Origin: an uncultured Alphaproteobacteria bacterium
GTDB taxonomy: Bacteria; Pseudomonadota; Alphaproteobacteria; Rs-D84
Assembly (NCBI GenBank): GCA_944389265.1
Contig: CALXLS010000001.1
Span: 146,359 to 210,358 of the forward strand
Reading direction: 5' to 3'
DNA: 64,000 bases
The notes beneath the pieces were generated by a model that was not told the DNA's origin, did no database searches, and was given only the letters and a program-made list of their open reading frames with translations. The stretch's first letter is position 1; each line of letters begins with the position of its first letter. Made by a program: the position numbers and the translations under genes. Positions 52,410 through 61,338 of this stretch are shown in pieces.

Positions 52410-53216
52410 CTATTTGCCTAATTCTATTTGTGCATCACGCATACCATTTACAAAACTTTTCCAATCCATTGGTTTCTTTCCACTTGGTTGAACTTTTATA
52501 ATTTCTAAGTTTCCGTCTTTTATGCGCGTTTCTAAAATCTTTACTTCTATTCCATTTATTTTTGTCCGCCCTGCGCCCAGCGCACGAATTTGATTATGTA
52601 TTTGTTCTGGACTTCTTGTCCAATCTATAATCTCATCCGCACCAGTGAACTTTCTTGTATATGTGATTTCACCGGTTTGTGGAACAGGTTTGTACTTTTC
52701 TGGTGCAGATAAATAATCAACTACTAAACGCGAACCTATTTCTGATACTTTCTTCTCTATCGTTTCATTTGTATCATCTTGTCCGATATCAAATTCTTGG
52801 CGTATATAAATATCGCCTGCATCCAATTCTGCCGTCATCTGCATAAGACATACTTCACTTTTTGTATCGCCATTATATATTGCAGTTCTTATCGGTGACG
52901 GCCCACGATAACGTGGTAAATCGCTTGGGTGAATATTTATACAAGGCGCAGAATTCAATACATTTTCACGAAGTATTACCCCATAAGATATAACCACAAC
53001 CATATCTGGTGAAAAATTATAATCACGAATATTTGTATAAACAGGCAGCCCCTTTGATTCTGCCCAAACATGCACAGGAGAAGGAGTTAAAATTTGCTTA
53101 CGACCGACTGGTTTCGGGGCACGTGTAAACACCGCCAGAACTTCATGACCCGAATTTAAAACCGCATCAAAAATTGGAACAACAAAATCGTTTGTCCCCA
53201 TTAATACTAACTTCAT
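52410..53216 (-). CDS. fmt: methionyl-tRNA formyltransferase
   Basis: A 268-residue enzyme. INIHPSDLPRYRGPSPIRTA carries the catalytic Asn and His and the formyl-donor loop, and MTAELDAGDIYIRQ carries the catalytic Asp. The C-terminal domain is short: most Fmt proteins have about 310 residues, so the tRNA-binding OB domain is reduced. It formylates initiator Met-tRNA with 10-formyl-THF. Its start overlaps the def stop by 4 nt. Confidence 0.93.
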   Translation of the reverse strand: MKLVLMGTNDFVVPIFDAVLNSGHEVLAVFTRAPKPVGRKQILTPSPVHVWAESKGLPVYTNIRDYNFSPDMVVVISYGVILRENVLNSAPCINIHPSDLPRYRGPSPIRTAIYNGDTKSEVCLMQMTAELDAGDIYIRQEFDIGQDDTNETIEKKVSEIGSRLVVDYLSAPEKYKPVPQTGEITYTRKFTGADEIIDWTRSPEQIHNQIRALGAGRTKINGIEVKILETRIKDGNLEIIKVQPSGKKPMDWKSFVNGMRDAQIELGK

Positions 53217-53713
53217 TTGCGTTTGCGCACCTTTCGCATTAACATCTCCCTTTTAACAGGAGACAAATAATCTATAAACAAAATCCCATCTAAATGATCT
53301 GTTTCATGCTGTACAATTCTAGCAGGCAACCCAGACATTTCTGCACGCATTAAATCACCGTTCTCATTGTTCCATTCAACCTCGACAGACGCAGGCCGCG
53401 TGACATTTGCATAAACAGGTAAATTATCATGTCCTAATACAGATAAGCACCCCTCTTCCAAAACGCAAGTCTCATTACTGCGTGTCAAAATCTTTGGGTT
53501 AATCATCTTGAACACTTTGCCACTATCTGGTTCCATCATAACCAAAAAGCGCTTTAATACACCAACCTGAGGTGCAGCCAATCCCACCCCATTCTGTTCG
53601 TGCATCATACCTACCATTTCATCCATAATATCTAAAACATCGGGGGTTATTTCTGTCACAAGTTCGCATTTTTCACGCAAAACTAAATCCCCACAAAGTT
53701 TCATTTGCAACAT
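53213..53713 (-). CDS. def: peptide deformylase
   Basis: A 166-residue metalloenzyme with all three motifs: GVGLAAPQVG, EEGCLSV (Cys ligand) and QHETDHLDG (two His ligands and the catalytic Glu). It removes the formyl group placed by Fmt. AAAAGGA lies 8 nt before the ATG. It opens the operon with fmt, two Cys-rich proteins and truA, and is divergent from rmuC across a 42-nt gap. Confidence 0.96.
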   Translation of the reverse strand: MLQMKLCGDLVLREKCELVTEITPDVLDIMDEMVGMMHEQNGVGLAAPQVGVLKRFLVMMEPDSGKVFKMINPKILTRSNETCVLEEGCLSVLGHDNLPVYANVTRPASVEVEWNNENGDLMRAEMSGLPARIVQHETDHLDGILFIDYLSPVKREMLMRKVRKRK

Positions 53714-53755
53714 TTATAAATCCTTTTATAATTGATTTTATCAAAGGAATCCCAA

Positions 53756-54634
53756 ATGACAACTTATATTTTTGTGCTGCTATTCATAATAATAGCACTT
53801 TTGCTAATGTTATTATATCGCAAACCTAGTTTCGATATTTCTGCCCTGCGCGAAGATAATGCCCGACTTCGTGAACGTCTGGCCGAACGCCTTGGTGCAC
53901 TTAGCCAAAACGCTATAGAACTTAAAAACATCAGCAGCGATATTGCTAATTTTAAAAATATACTTATGGGCAACAAACAAGCCCGTGGAACATTTGGTGA
54001 AAAACAACTAGAAGACATTGTTGCAGACATTATGCCACCCGAAAGTTATGAATTTCAATGCGTTTTGGAAACAGGTGTTCGCCCCGATTGTATAATCCGC
54101 CTTCCCTACCCGCCAGGCGACATGATTATAGATAGCAAATTCCCCTTGGAAAGTTATAACCGCCTATGTGAAGATAAAAATGACGGCATGGCAAAAAAGC
54201 AATTCGAATTAGATGTTCGTAAGCACATCGACGCAATCGCAGACAAATATATAATTCCTGGTCGCACAGCAGAATCCGCAATGATGTTTATCGCGTCTGA
54301 ATCTATTTTTGAAACATTGCATCGTGAATTCCCAGGTGCAATAGAATATGCAGCGCGAAGAAAAGTGTTTATTGTTTCCCCATCAACGCTTTGGGCAACT
54401 CTAAACACTATTCGTGCAGTATTATCTGATATAAAAATAAAACGCGTAGCAGACAAAATAAAAAAAGAGTTGGACTATCTTTTAACCGACTTATCACGCC
54501 TGTCAGAGCGTGCTGGGAAAGTACAACAGCATTTTGCCCAAGCATCTAACGACATTGAACAACTACAAACATCCGTTAATAAAATTACACCACGTGCAGA
54601 AAAATTAAGAGATATGGATTTCGGTGAAGAATAA
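53756..54634 (+). CDS. rmuC: DNA recombination protein RmuC family
   Basis: A 292-residue protein; the ATG at 53756 (AAAGGA upstream) is preferred to an earlier frame start. One N-terminal membrane segment (residues 2-22) is followed by a coiled coil (28-75) and the RmuC domain: NKQARGTFGEKQLEDIVADI, RPDCIIRLP, MIIDSKFPLESYNRL and VFIVSPSTLWATLNTIRAVL, a PD-(D/E)XK-like nuclease fold. RmuC limits inversions at short inverted repeats. It is shorter than E. coli RmuC (475 residues) because the coiled coil is short. Confidence 0.92.
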   Translation: MTTYIFVLLFIIIALLLMLLYRKPSFDISALREDNARLRERLAERLGALSQNAIELKNISSDIANFKNILMGNKQARGTFGEKQLEDIVADIMPPESYEFQCVLETGVRPDCIIRLPYPPGDMIIDSKFPLESYNRLCEDKNDGMAKKQFELDVRKHIDAIADKYIIPGRTAESAMMFIASESIFETLHREFPGAIEYAARRKVFIVSPSTLWATLNTIRAVLSDIKIKRVADKIKKELDYLLTDLSRLSERAGKVQQHFAQASNDIEQLQTSVNKITPRAEKLRDMDFGEE

Positions 54635-54638
54635 AAAA

Positions 54639-54666
54639 AACGAAGATTTATTTCTTCGTTTTTTTA
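54639..54666 (+). terminator. intrinsic terminator after rmuC
   Basis: AACGAAG, ATTTATTT, CTTCGTT followed by TTTTTATTTG, directly after the stop; also close to the end of the minus-strand gene at 54664. Confidence 0.75.
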
Positions 54667-54906
54667 TTTGTTTTTTTTTGACAATACTTTTTCTTCTAAG
54701 GCTAGTATTTTATTTTCTTTTTCCTGTATCGTTTCAATCAATTTATCGTTTTCTAAACGCAAATTCTCTATATCTTTACGATGCAGGACAATTTCATTTG
54801 AAAGTCTTTTTGTTTTCTTATGATTAAACAACAACATTATAAGCGCACCAGAAACCGCGCAAGTTATACCAACTGTTAAATCATATAAAACATCTGTTAT
54901 TACCAT
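54664..54906 (-). CDS. small membrane-anchored coiled-coil protein
   Basis: An 80-residue protein with one membrane segment (about residues 9-28, DLTVGITCAVSGALIMLLF), a basic stop-transfer patch (NHKKTKR) and a C-terminal coiled coil (residues 32-78) rich in Leu, Glu and Lys. The topology suggests a cytoplasmic coil tethered to the inner membrane. I recognise no family. AAGG precedes the ATG. It lies 33 nt downstream of the HAD gene at 54940 and may share its transcript. Confidence 0.6.
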   Translation of the reverse strand: MVITDVLYDLTVGITCAVSGALIMLLFNHKKTKRLSNEIVLHRKDIENLRLENDKLIETIQEKENKILALEEKVLSKKNK

Positions 54907-54939
54907 GCCTTAATTATATCAAGGCACAATCTGATTTCA

Positions 54940-55542
54940 CTAGGCTTGTTTTCTTAAACCTGTTTCACGGTCAACCCAAACCTCTTCATCTGCAATTTCC
55001 ATCATTGGCATATCTGATTTGCTATCTGAATAAGAACGAACAACGTGCGGTATTATTTTATTTTCTTTTGCCCATTCATCCATTGCATAAACTTTGTTTT
55101 GCCCCCAACATAAAAACTCATGTTTCCATGGTTTCTTTGAATCCATTTTAGAACACAATATAGCATCAAATTTCATATCCTTTGCTAATGGCACAACCAA
55201 AAATTCTGGACTGGCAGAAATTAAAATAACCTTTCTTCCTGATTTACGTTCATTTTCTACTTGCTCTTTTGACCAACCAAAACGCTCACGTTTGTGCTGT
55301 TTGATAAATGCAGGTGCAAATTCTTTTACCATTTTCGGTGTAATAAAACGTCTTATATTCCTACGCCACCACATACCAGAAGGATTTAACCAACAGGATA
55401 TGTATGCAACACCCATAAGAGGCAAAAACAACCATGGTCTTATTGAATGTTTAAAACAATATTTACCGAATTCTACATTAGAATCTTTGGCAGACAATGT
55501 ACCATCAAAATCAAAAACGACAACGTCTTCTTTTTTTAACAT
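54940..55542 (-). CDS. HAD-superfamily phosphatase (class IB, PgpC-like)
   Basis: A 200-residue protein. Motif I is VVFDFDGTLSAKDS (nucleophile Asp), motif II is VILISASPEFL, and motifs III/IV are near SYSDSKSDMPMMEIA. A hydrophobic stretch after motif I (LFLPLMGVAYISCWL) could touch the membrane, as in phosphatidylglycerophosphatase C. The order and spacing match HAD-IB enzymes such as SerB and PgpC. The lipid substrate is a suggestion only. AAAGGAT lies before the ATG. Confidence 0.8.
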   Translation of the reverse strand: MLKKEDVVVFDFDGTLSAKDSNVEFGKYCFKHSIRPWLFLPLMGVAYISCWLNPSGMWWRRNIRRFITPKMVKEFAPAFIKQHKRERFGWSKEQVENERKSGRKVILISASPEFLVVPLAKDMKFDAILCSKMDSKKPWKHEFLCWGQNKVYAMDEWAKENKIIPHVVRSYSDSKSDMPMMEIADEEVWVDRETGLRKQA

Positions 55543-55589
55543 GTAACTAATCCTTTTATAATTTCCGTTGCATTATAACAACCTTTTCC

Positions 55590-55618
55590 TTGCACCGCAA
55601 TTTTTATATTGTTATGAT
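55590..55618 (+). promoter_or_regulatory. sigma-70-type promoter of the structured RNA
   Basis: TTGCAC and TATGAT separated by 17 nt. The predicted start (about 55625) coincides with the first base of the first hairpin of the RNA element. Confidence 0.65.
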
Positions 55619-55624
55619 AACTTT

Positions 55625-55807
55625 GTTATCAGGTATTCTGATAATGGGGTTTAGCGACCCGACTTAGACGTATGCAACACAACGTTATGTGATGCGATTT
55701 TTTGTATCTCCAACCTCTGGTTGGAGGGTGTGGGAATATATTGAATACCACCGCTATTTCTAAGATAGTCGCTAACCTCCAACCACCTGATTTTCTGGTG
55801 GTTTTTT
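55625..55807 (+). ncRNA. structured RNA with two anti-Shine-Dalgarno segments (C4-like or attenuator)
   Basis: Between its own promoter and terminator lie, in order: hairpin TTATCAG/CTGATAA (55626-55644), GGGT/ACCC with loop TTAGCG (55647-55660), GCAACACA with TGTGATGC (55674-55694), an 8-bp stem CTCCAACC/GGTTGGAG (55708-55726) and the terminator stem. Segment 55709-55718 pairs 10 bp (one G-U) with 55828-55837, the complete ribosome binding site of the next gene. Segment 55772-55780 pairs 9 bp with the same site. GGTTGGAGG (55719-55727) also pairs with 55776-55784. These pairings exclude each other, as in a switch. The design recalls phage C4/CI antisense RNAs; family membership is unverified. 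Confidence 0.6.
55781..55807 (+). terminator. intrinsic terminator of the structured RNA
   Basis: AACCACC, TGATTTTCT, GGTGGTT followed by TTTT. It lies 31 nt before the ATG of the downstream gene, so that gene needs readthrough. Confidence 0.75.
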
Positions 55808-55837
55808 CATTCATCATGAACGAAAAAGGAGGTTGGA

Positions 55838-56311
55838 ATGAAAAAACTTTTTACTGTACTTGTGCTTTATAATATTATGTACATCCAATATGCACCTGCT
55901 GCACCAAACTGTTGCCCACCATGTTCACTTGAAATAGGCGCAACCAACAATTATGACAGTAGTTGCACAAATTCAAACATTTGTAATTGCCGTTCAACAT
56001 CTACTACAAACTCTACCTCGCATGTTATAACTACGACAAACAAATTTTTCTCGACCAAATGTATAGGGAATACTGCTTATGCATCTTGCACTTCTTCGCT
56101 ACCAACATACTCTTGCGAACAAGGATATTATGGTAGACCAACAAGCAGTTTATCAGGTTGTACACGTTGTCCTTCTTCTGGTGGAGTTTACGGGACGACC
56201 GCATCTTCTGGCGCCACCGATATAACAGAATGTTATATTCCTTCTGGAACCAGCGGTTCGGATTCATCTGGCTCTTTTACTTATACGGGCAACTGTTATT
56301 ATACAAATTAA
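55838..56311 (+). CDS. secreted Cys-rich repeat protein
   Basis: A 157-residue protein with a signal peptide (about residues 1-21, ending APAA) and 16 Cys in the mature part. The C-terminal block reads YSCEQGYYGRPTSSLSGCTR, then CPSSGGVYG, a Gly/Ala/Ser stretch ending ITECYIPSG, and FTYTGNCYY. It resembles EGF-like or TNFR-like disulfide modules and looks like a repeat unit used in longer surface proteins of related bacteria (from memory, unverified). The AAGGAGG site 5 nt before the ATG is complementary to two places in the upstream RNA. It is likely exported and disulfide-bonded; its function is unknown. Confidence 0.68.
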   Translation: MKKLFTVLVLYNIMYIQYAPAAPNCCPPCSLEIGATNNYDSSCTNSNICNCRSTSTTNSTSHVITTTNKFFSTKCIGNTAYASCTSSLPTYSCEQGYYGRPTSSLSGCTRCPSSGGVYGTTASSGATDITECYIPSGTSGSDSSGSFTYTGNCYYTN

Positions 56312-56312
56312 A

Positions 56313-56337
56313 AAACGGGGGCACGCCCCGTTTTTTT
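56313..56337. terminator. bidirectional terminator
   Basis: AAAACGGGG, GCACG, CCCCGTTTT with TTTTT; serves the Cys-rich gene (plus) and the RND operon (minus). Confidence 0.78.
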
Positions 56338-59300
56338 ATTTCTTGCGCTTAAAGAATGTGCGCCCTCTTTCTACAAGGAAGAACAATGCTGGCGTTAAGG
56401 TAAATGTCCACACTAAACTTGCGAACATACCACCTATCATAACCGCTGCCATTGCGACTTTCATACCGTCGGCACTCCATAATTGAGGTATCATACCTGT
56501 CATAACCGCAATAGAAGTCATCAATATCATGGACTTTTTATCTTTCAATTCTGCCCATAATGCTTCTTTTACATTTTCACCGTTATTTATGCGATTGATA
56601 GTTGGTTCCAAAAGCAAAATGTTATTATTTACCACAAGCCCCACTAACATAACAAACGCTAACATAGCACCAACATTCATGGACGCACCTGACAAGAACA
56701 GTAAAACAAATACCCCTGCAAAACTTGTCAAAATAGAAGTCGCAATTGTAAATGGATGTGCCAACGAGTTCATTATAGCAGCCAACAACATATAAGTCAG
56801 AACAATAGCCAAGAAGAACGCACTGCCGATTTCACCAGTTGTTTCATCTTGTATTTCTGACATACCACCAAATTCTGCACCGTAACCAGTTTCCCAATCA
56901 ACTTTTGCTATTGATGCTTCTATTTTCTTTTGGACAGGTCCCATCGTGGACTTACCGATATTTATATCGATTTCTGTTATTCTTTCTTTATCCAAACGAC
57001 GTATATCTGGTGTCGCACGTACAACCTCTATGCTGCCTAATTCAGACAAAGGCACCATACCTTTCTGGGAATTTACATAAACACTATCAAACATCGCAGA
57101 TGTTTTAAAAGGACGTGCAAACTCTAATACTATCGGGTATTCTTCACCCTTTTCTTTATACTTATAATCATCATTTCCATACAACGCGGTACGAAGCGTA
57201 GAACCTGCGTATGAATTCTTTATCCCCCAGAAATTCATTTTTTCTTCGTCTGGTATAAAACGAGTCTCCAACCCTGGTTCCTGCTGTGCAAACACAGCAC
57301 TTTGTACTTCAGGTATTTGATTTATCATATCTAATACCTGTTTCGCGTATGCTTCTCGCTTTGCATCATCTTCACCAAATATATTCAGTACGATATCAGA
57401 AGATATACCCGCACCAGACATACTTTGACCTGCACGCGCCTGAATCTCTACATCAGGTATTTCTGATAATTTCGGTACCATTTCACGAACAAGTTCTTTG
57501 TCAGAACGCTTTCTATCTTCTATATCAACTAACTCTACCTTTACAGAAATATTCTGTAATCCACGTTCACCAATTTTTACAGAAGTTGACTTTACTTCTT
57601 CAAATTCTGACAACTTATCTTCTATCTGTTTTGCTATTGCCTCAGACTTTTCAAAAGTTGCGCCCATAGGTGCACGCGCAGTTATATTAATCTCGTTCGT
57701 ATCTGTAGATGGCGCAAATTCATTACCAACAAAACGCATCAACATTGAAGAACCTAATAAAACCGCAATCGCAATTGCAATCACGCGCCAAGGTTTTGAA
57801 TACTGAAAATCAAACCATTTACGCAAATTAGACTTTTCTTCATCTTTCTTTGTTGTCTTTACAGATTGAACACTCTTTTCTGTTTTCTGTTTCTTATTCT
57901 CTGTTAGTCTCAAGAACTTTGCTATCATCATAGGTGTTAATGTAAATGAGAACAATAATGATAATAAAGTTAAGTACACAACAGTTAACCCAAACTGAAT
58001 CATAAATTGCCCAACAATACCCCCCATAAATGCCAATGGCAAGAACACAACAACATTAGTTCCGACACCCGCTAAAACAGATACCGCAACTTTCTTTGTT
58101 CCGTCAATAGCCGCATTTTCTGGGTCTTTACCAGCACGCATTTCTTGCAATGCAGATTCTATCAAAATAATAGCATTTGATACCAATGTACCCAGCGCAG
58201 AAGAATACGCTAATAATGTCATCGCATTAATTGTAAAGCCACTACCATCCATAAAGAAGAACCCAGCAATTAATGACGCAGGAATAACAACACCTGCAAT
58301 AACTGTTGAACGCCAATTACGAGTAAAAGCAAGCAATACCAAAACTGTGAATATAACACCTAAAATAATACCGTATATTGTGCTATTTGTTTCATCAGCA
58401 ACCGCAATGGAAGAATCAGATATAATCTCCATCTGGGCACCTGGGAAACGAGTTTCTAAATCTGCTTGCAATTCTGGCAGTTTCTTGCGCAACGCTTCGG
58501 ATATTTTTATAGCATTTCCGTCAGAAGCTTTTACAACAGACGCTATAACAACTCTTTCACCGTTATAACGCGCACCTGTTTCTATGTCTCTTGCTGCATC
58601 AACTACAGTTGCAATATCACTTAATTTAAAGTTCTGACCTTCGGCAGTTGTTAAACGTAAATTCGCAATTTCTTCAACGTTCTGAAATTCACCAATAAAA
58701 CGAACATTTGATGAATCTGTACCAGTTTCAATCTTACCACCTGGTACATTTAAGTTATGCATACCTAAAGCAGATACTACATCCATAACTGTCACACCAC
58801 GCGCGGCCATTGATTCTGGATTCATCTCTACACGTACTGCGCGCGTTTCACCACCAAATACTGATACACTGGCAACGCCCTTTATCGCGGTAATTTTATT
58901 AGACAATGTATTATCTACATATTCTTCTATATCACGCGGATTACCACCACGCAAAACTACATCCACAACAGATTCTTGCAAAGGATTCAGTTTTTCTACA
59001 ACAGGCTGTTTCAAATCATCTGGGAATTCAGAAGACAACGCGTCAAGTTTAGATTTTATTTCTGTAGATTTATCGTTTACATTTACCCCCAGATTAAACT
59101 CCGCCATAACGAAAGCACCATTTTCAAATGCTTGCGAAGTTATTTTCTTTAACTCAGAAACTTCTGATATTGCATCTTCCGCTTTCTTTACAACCTGCGA
59201 TTCTATTTCTGCAGGTGATGCGCCTGGATAAACGAATGTCGCTGTCACCATAGGAAAATCTACAGCAGGTGTACGTTCAATATTCATCTTTGGGAAAGAC

Positions 59301-59374
59301 ACAAAACCAAGAACCACCCAGAACAAAACAAACATTAATGTCGTAATCGGTCTGCGAACAAAAAACTTTAACAT
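56336..59374 (-). CDS. RND efflux transporter permease (HAE1/AcrB-like)
   Basis: A 1012-residue inner-membrane pump. FFVRRPITTLMFVLFWVVLG is the N-terminal signature, FPMVTATFVYPGASPAEIE the porter domain entry, and two sets of membrane helices flank two large periplasmic loops. The proton-relay helices include GVGTNVVVFLPLAFMGGIVG and AFVMLVGLVVNNNILLLEP. A Lys/Glu-rich cytoplasmic loop lies near residue 490. Pumps of this family expel drugs, bile salts or lipids with an adaptor and TolC. It is the last gene of the MarR-TolC-adaptor-RND operon, with AGGGGG before its ATG. Confidence 0.93.
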   Translation of the reverse strand: MLKFFVRRPITTLMFVLFWVVLGFVSFPKMNIERTPAVDFPMVTATFVYPGASPAEIESQVVKKAEDAISEVSELKKITSQAFENGAFVMAEFNLGVNVNDKSTEIKSKLDALSSEFPDDLKQPVVEKLNPLQESVVDVVLRGGNPRDIEEYVDNTLSNKITAIKGVASVSVFGGETRAVRVEMNPESMAARGVTVMDVVSALGMHNLNVPGGKIETGTDSSNVRFIGEFQNVEEIANLRLTTAEGQNFKLSDIATVVDAARDIETGARYNGERVVIASVVKASDGNAIKISEALRKKLPELQADLETRFPGAQMEIISDSSIAVADETNSTIYGIILGVIFTVLVLLAFTRNWRSTVIAGVVIPASLIAGFFFMDGSGFTINAMTLLAYSSALGTLVSNAIILIESALQEMRAGKDPENAAIDGTKKVAVSVLAGVGTNVVVFLPLAFMGGIVGQFMIQFGLTVVYLTLLSLLFSFTLTPMMIAKFLRLTENKKQKTEKSVQSVKTTKKDEEKSNLRKWFDFQYSKPWRVIAIAIAVLLGSSMLMRFVGNEFAPSTDTNEINITARAPMGATFEKSEAIAKQIEDKLSEFEEVKSTSVKIGERGLQNISVKVELVDIEDRKRSDKELVREMVPKLSEIPDVEIQARAGQSMSGAGISSDIVLNIFGEDDAKREAYAKQVLDMINQIPEVQSAVFAQQEPGLETRFIPDEEKMNFWGIKNSYAGSTLRTALYGNDDYKYKEKGEEYPIVLEFARPFKTSAMFDSVYVNSQKGMVPLSELGSIEVVRATPDIRRLDKERITEIDINIGKSTMGPVQKKIEASIAKVDWETGYGAEFGGMSEIQDETTGEIGSAFFLAIVLTYMLLAAIMNSLAHPFTIATSILTSFAGVFVLLFLSGASMNVGAMLAFVMLVGLVVNNNILLLEPTINRINNGENVKEALWAELKDKKSMILMTSIAVMTGMIPQLWSADGMKVAMAAVMIGGMFASLVWTFTLTPALFFLVERGRTFFKRKK

Positions 59375-59408
59375 ATTTTACCCCCTATACCAAAAAGACC
59401 GTTATTTT

Positions 59409-60005
59409 TTATTTTACTTGCACTTTATCGCCTGCATTTACTTTTGACAGAATGACCTTATCACCATCTTTTAAGCCTTCTGAAATAAACGCTTTTTCTG
59501 AATCCTGACGAATGACTGTCACTTTCCTGAATTCGGCAACACCATTTTCTGCAATCAAAACACTATCACCTTTTACTGCATATGCAGGAACGAAATAACC
59601 GTTACCTATAAATTCAGCGTATTGCAAACCGTCCGACACACCACGCGTTCTAACAACATGCATACCAGTATCTAAATCTATACTTGATGAAACAGAGACT
59701 ATTTCACCGTTTCCTACTTTCTGACCAGAACGCAATTTACCGACGCGTGCGCTTGATACATATGCACGATTATTTTTTATACCGATTGGTTCTTTTATTA
59801 TGTCTTCAGTTTTTGAAACTTCTATAACATCGACTGGCGTACCAATATCTGCAGCCACGCGCGCCGCATTAAAAACATTTAGCGATTTTTCTGCACCAAT
59901 TGCAGAGAATCTAAAAACCACCCAGCACAATAAAATTACCCCACAAAATATATATGTATATCTTTTCCCTTTTGGCGAAGATACCTTTTCTTTTAATTTT
60001 TCCAT
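59409..60005 (-). CDS. minimal RND periplasmic adaptor (membrane fusion protein)
   Basis: A 198-residue protein with one N-terminal membrane segment (about residues 19-36). What remains corresponds to part of the barrel-sandwich strands (PVDVIEVSKTEDIIKEPIGI, ARVGKLRSGQKV) and the membrane-proximal beta domain (VPAYAVKGDSVLIAENGVAEFRKVTV, then GLKDGDKVILSKVNAGDKVQVK). The alpha-hairpin and the full lipoyl halves of normal 350-400 residue adaptors are absent. No frameshift is seen and both neighbours are intact and tightly spaced, so it is a real short form rather than a pseudogene. Confidence 0.75.
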   Translation of the reverse strand: MEKLKEKVSSPKGKRYTYIFCGVILLCWVVFRFSAIGAEKSLNVFNAARVAADIGTPVDVIEVSKTEDIIKEPIGIKNNRAYVSSARVGKLRSGQKVGNGEIVSVSSSIDLDTGMHVVRTRGVSDGLQYAEFIGNGYFVPAYAVKGDSVLIAENGVAEFRKVTVIRQDSEKAFISEGLKDGDKVILSKVNAGDKVQVK

Positions 60006-60009
60006 ATCT

Positions 60010-61338
60010 TTATTCCCCCAACTTTTTTACAGATTCTGCCGACATTAAAATATTATATTTTGCATTTATTAACGCCATATCTAACTGATATAGACCTGCA
60101 GAAACCTCGGCTAATTCAATTGCAGAAGTTTGACCTGTTGCAAAACGATCACTCGAAAATTCGTACGCTTTTGCAGCCAAATCCCTTGCATTTTCAAGGC
60201 TCTTTAAATTACCGCGCAAATGATTATACTTTTCAACCGCACGATTATATTCTTCCGTTGTCATCTTCTTTGACTTATCTAAGTCCTGACGCGCAGCCTC
60301 GGCATTCATTGCTTCAACAGTTGCATTTGCTCTGTGCAAACCACCGCTAAAAATAGGTACTTGCAGTGCAATTCCCCAATACGCAGACTGTGTATTATTA
60401 CGATTAAACATATTTTCAAATTCTGTATCTAACGCTATGTAATTATATGAAGCAGTGGCCGCAAGCGTAGGATATGCACCAGCACGCTTTGAACGCGCAT
60501 TACGTTCGTACATTGCAACCTGCTCACTAAGCATTTCCCATTCAGGCGTTGTCTTTAATTCACCTGCTTGTAAATCATTAAATTCTTTTGGAAATTCGTC
60601 TGTAAGATTTAACTCTTCATTCATATCTATACCAGCCAGAATCTTTAACATTCTGTGTGCGGTATCTCTGTTGAACTCTGCATCCGATAAGTTTATTTCT
60701 TTTGTGGCAATATCAGATTCAATCTTTACTAAATTGCTTCTATTTGCACGCCCTGCAGATGTAAGACTTTTCTTCGCAGCAATTGCTTGATTCAAATCTT
60801 GCTGAGATATCTTTACTATCTCGTCCGTCATTTTTGCTGTCCAGTAAACATTTGCCGCAGCATACTTTACCTCGCGACGAGTCATTTCACGTCCAGCCTC
60901 GGACATCTTTATCGCAGAACGCACACCTTCAACCGCGTTCCCTATTTTACCAAAAGTATATATAGGCTGAGTCACAGAAACACCAGCCATAAATATATTA
61001 TCTGGTATTTCTATATGGCTTATTTCTTTCTGCGCCACCTGTGCGATAAGCCCACCTAATTCAGGTGGTAAATCTACCCCGTAAGACTTCGTAGGATTTG
61101 CAACATTCACTAAATTCATATATGTTGCACTGCCTTCTATATTAAACCAGCGATTTGCATTTGCCGCATCTAACGATGCTTCTGCTTTTTTTACATTCGC
61201 TTCCGCTTTTTTCAAATCTTCCGATTGTGCCAAAATCTTTTCTGTCGCCTGACTTAAAGACAAATCTAACGCGACAGCATCTTGTGCACAAAATGCCAAC
61301 AACACCACACCTAAAGACAACACACTTAATTTACGCAT
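60010..61338 (-). CDS. TolC-family outer-membrane efflux protein
   Basis: A 442-residue protein with a signal peptide ending AVALDLSLSQA. Two OEP repeats are visible: the first helical part has EDLKKAEANVKKAEASLDAA, and the second part begins near residue 250 with KRAGAYPTLAATASYNYIAL. Each contributes beta strands and long coiled helices to the trimeric tunnel. It pairs with the RND pump and the short adaptor downstream (4 nt gap). Its first codons overlap the marR stop by 8 nt. Confidence 0.92.
   Translation of the reverse strand: MRKLSVLSLGVVLLAFCAQDAVALDLSLSQATEKILAQSEDLKKAEANVKKAEASLDAANANRWFNIEGSATYMNLVNVANPTKSYGVDLPPELGGLIAQVAQKEISHIEIPDNIFMAGVSVTQPIYTFGKIGNAVEGVRSAIKMSEAGREMTRREVKYAAANVYWTAKMTDEIVKISQQDLNQAIAAKKSLTSAGRANRSNLVKIESDIATKEINLSDAEFNRDTAHRMLKILAGIDMNEELNLTDEFPKEFNDLQAGELKTTPEWEMLSEQVAMYERNARSKRAGAYPTLAATASYNYIALDTEFENMFNRNNTQSAYWGIALQVPIFSGGLHRANATVEAMNAEAARQDLDKSKKMTTEEYNRAVEKYNHLRGNLKSLENARDLAAKAYEFSSDRFATGQTSAIELAEVSAGLYQLDMALINAKYNILMSAESVKKLGE

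Noticed and set aside
55629..55817. 62-codon frame on the minus strand across the structured RNA
   Set aside because: It consists of the complement of the hairpins, has no ribosome binding site and no protein-like features; the region is better explained as an RNA.
59409..60005. Adaptor gene as a truncated pseudogene
   Set aside because: Frame, ribosome binding sites and tight spacing to both neighbours are intact, and no adaptor remnants lie in other frames.
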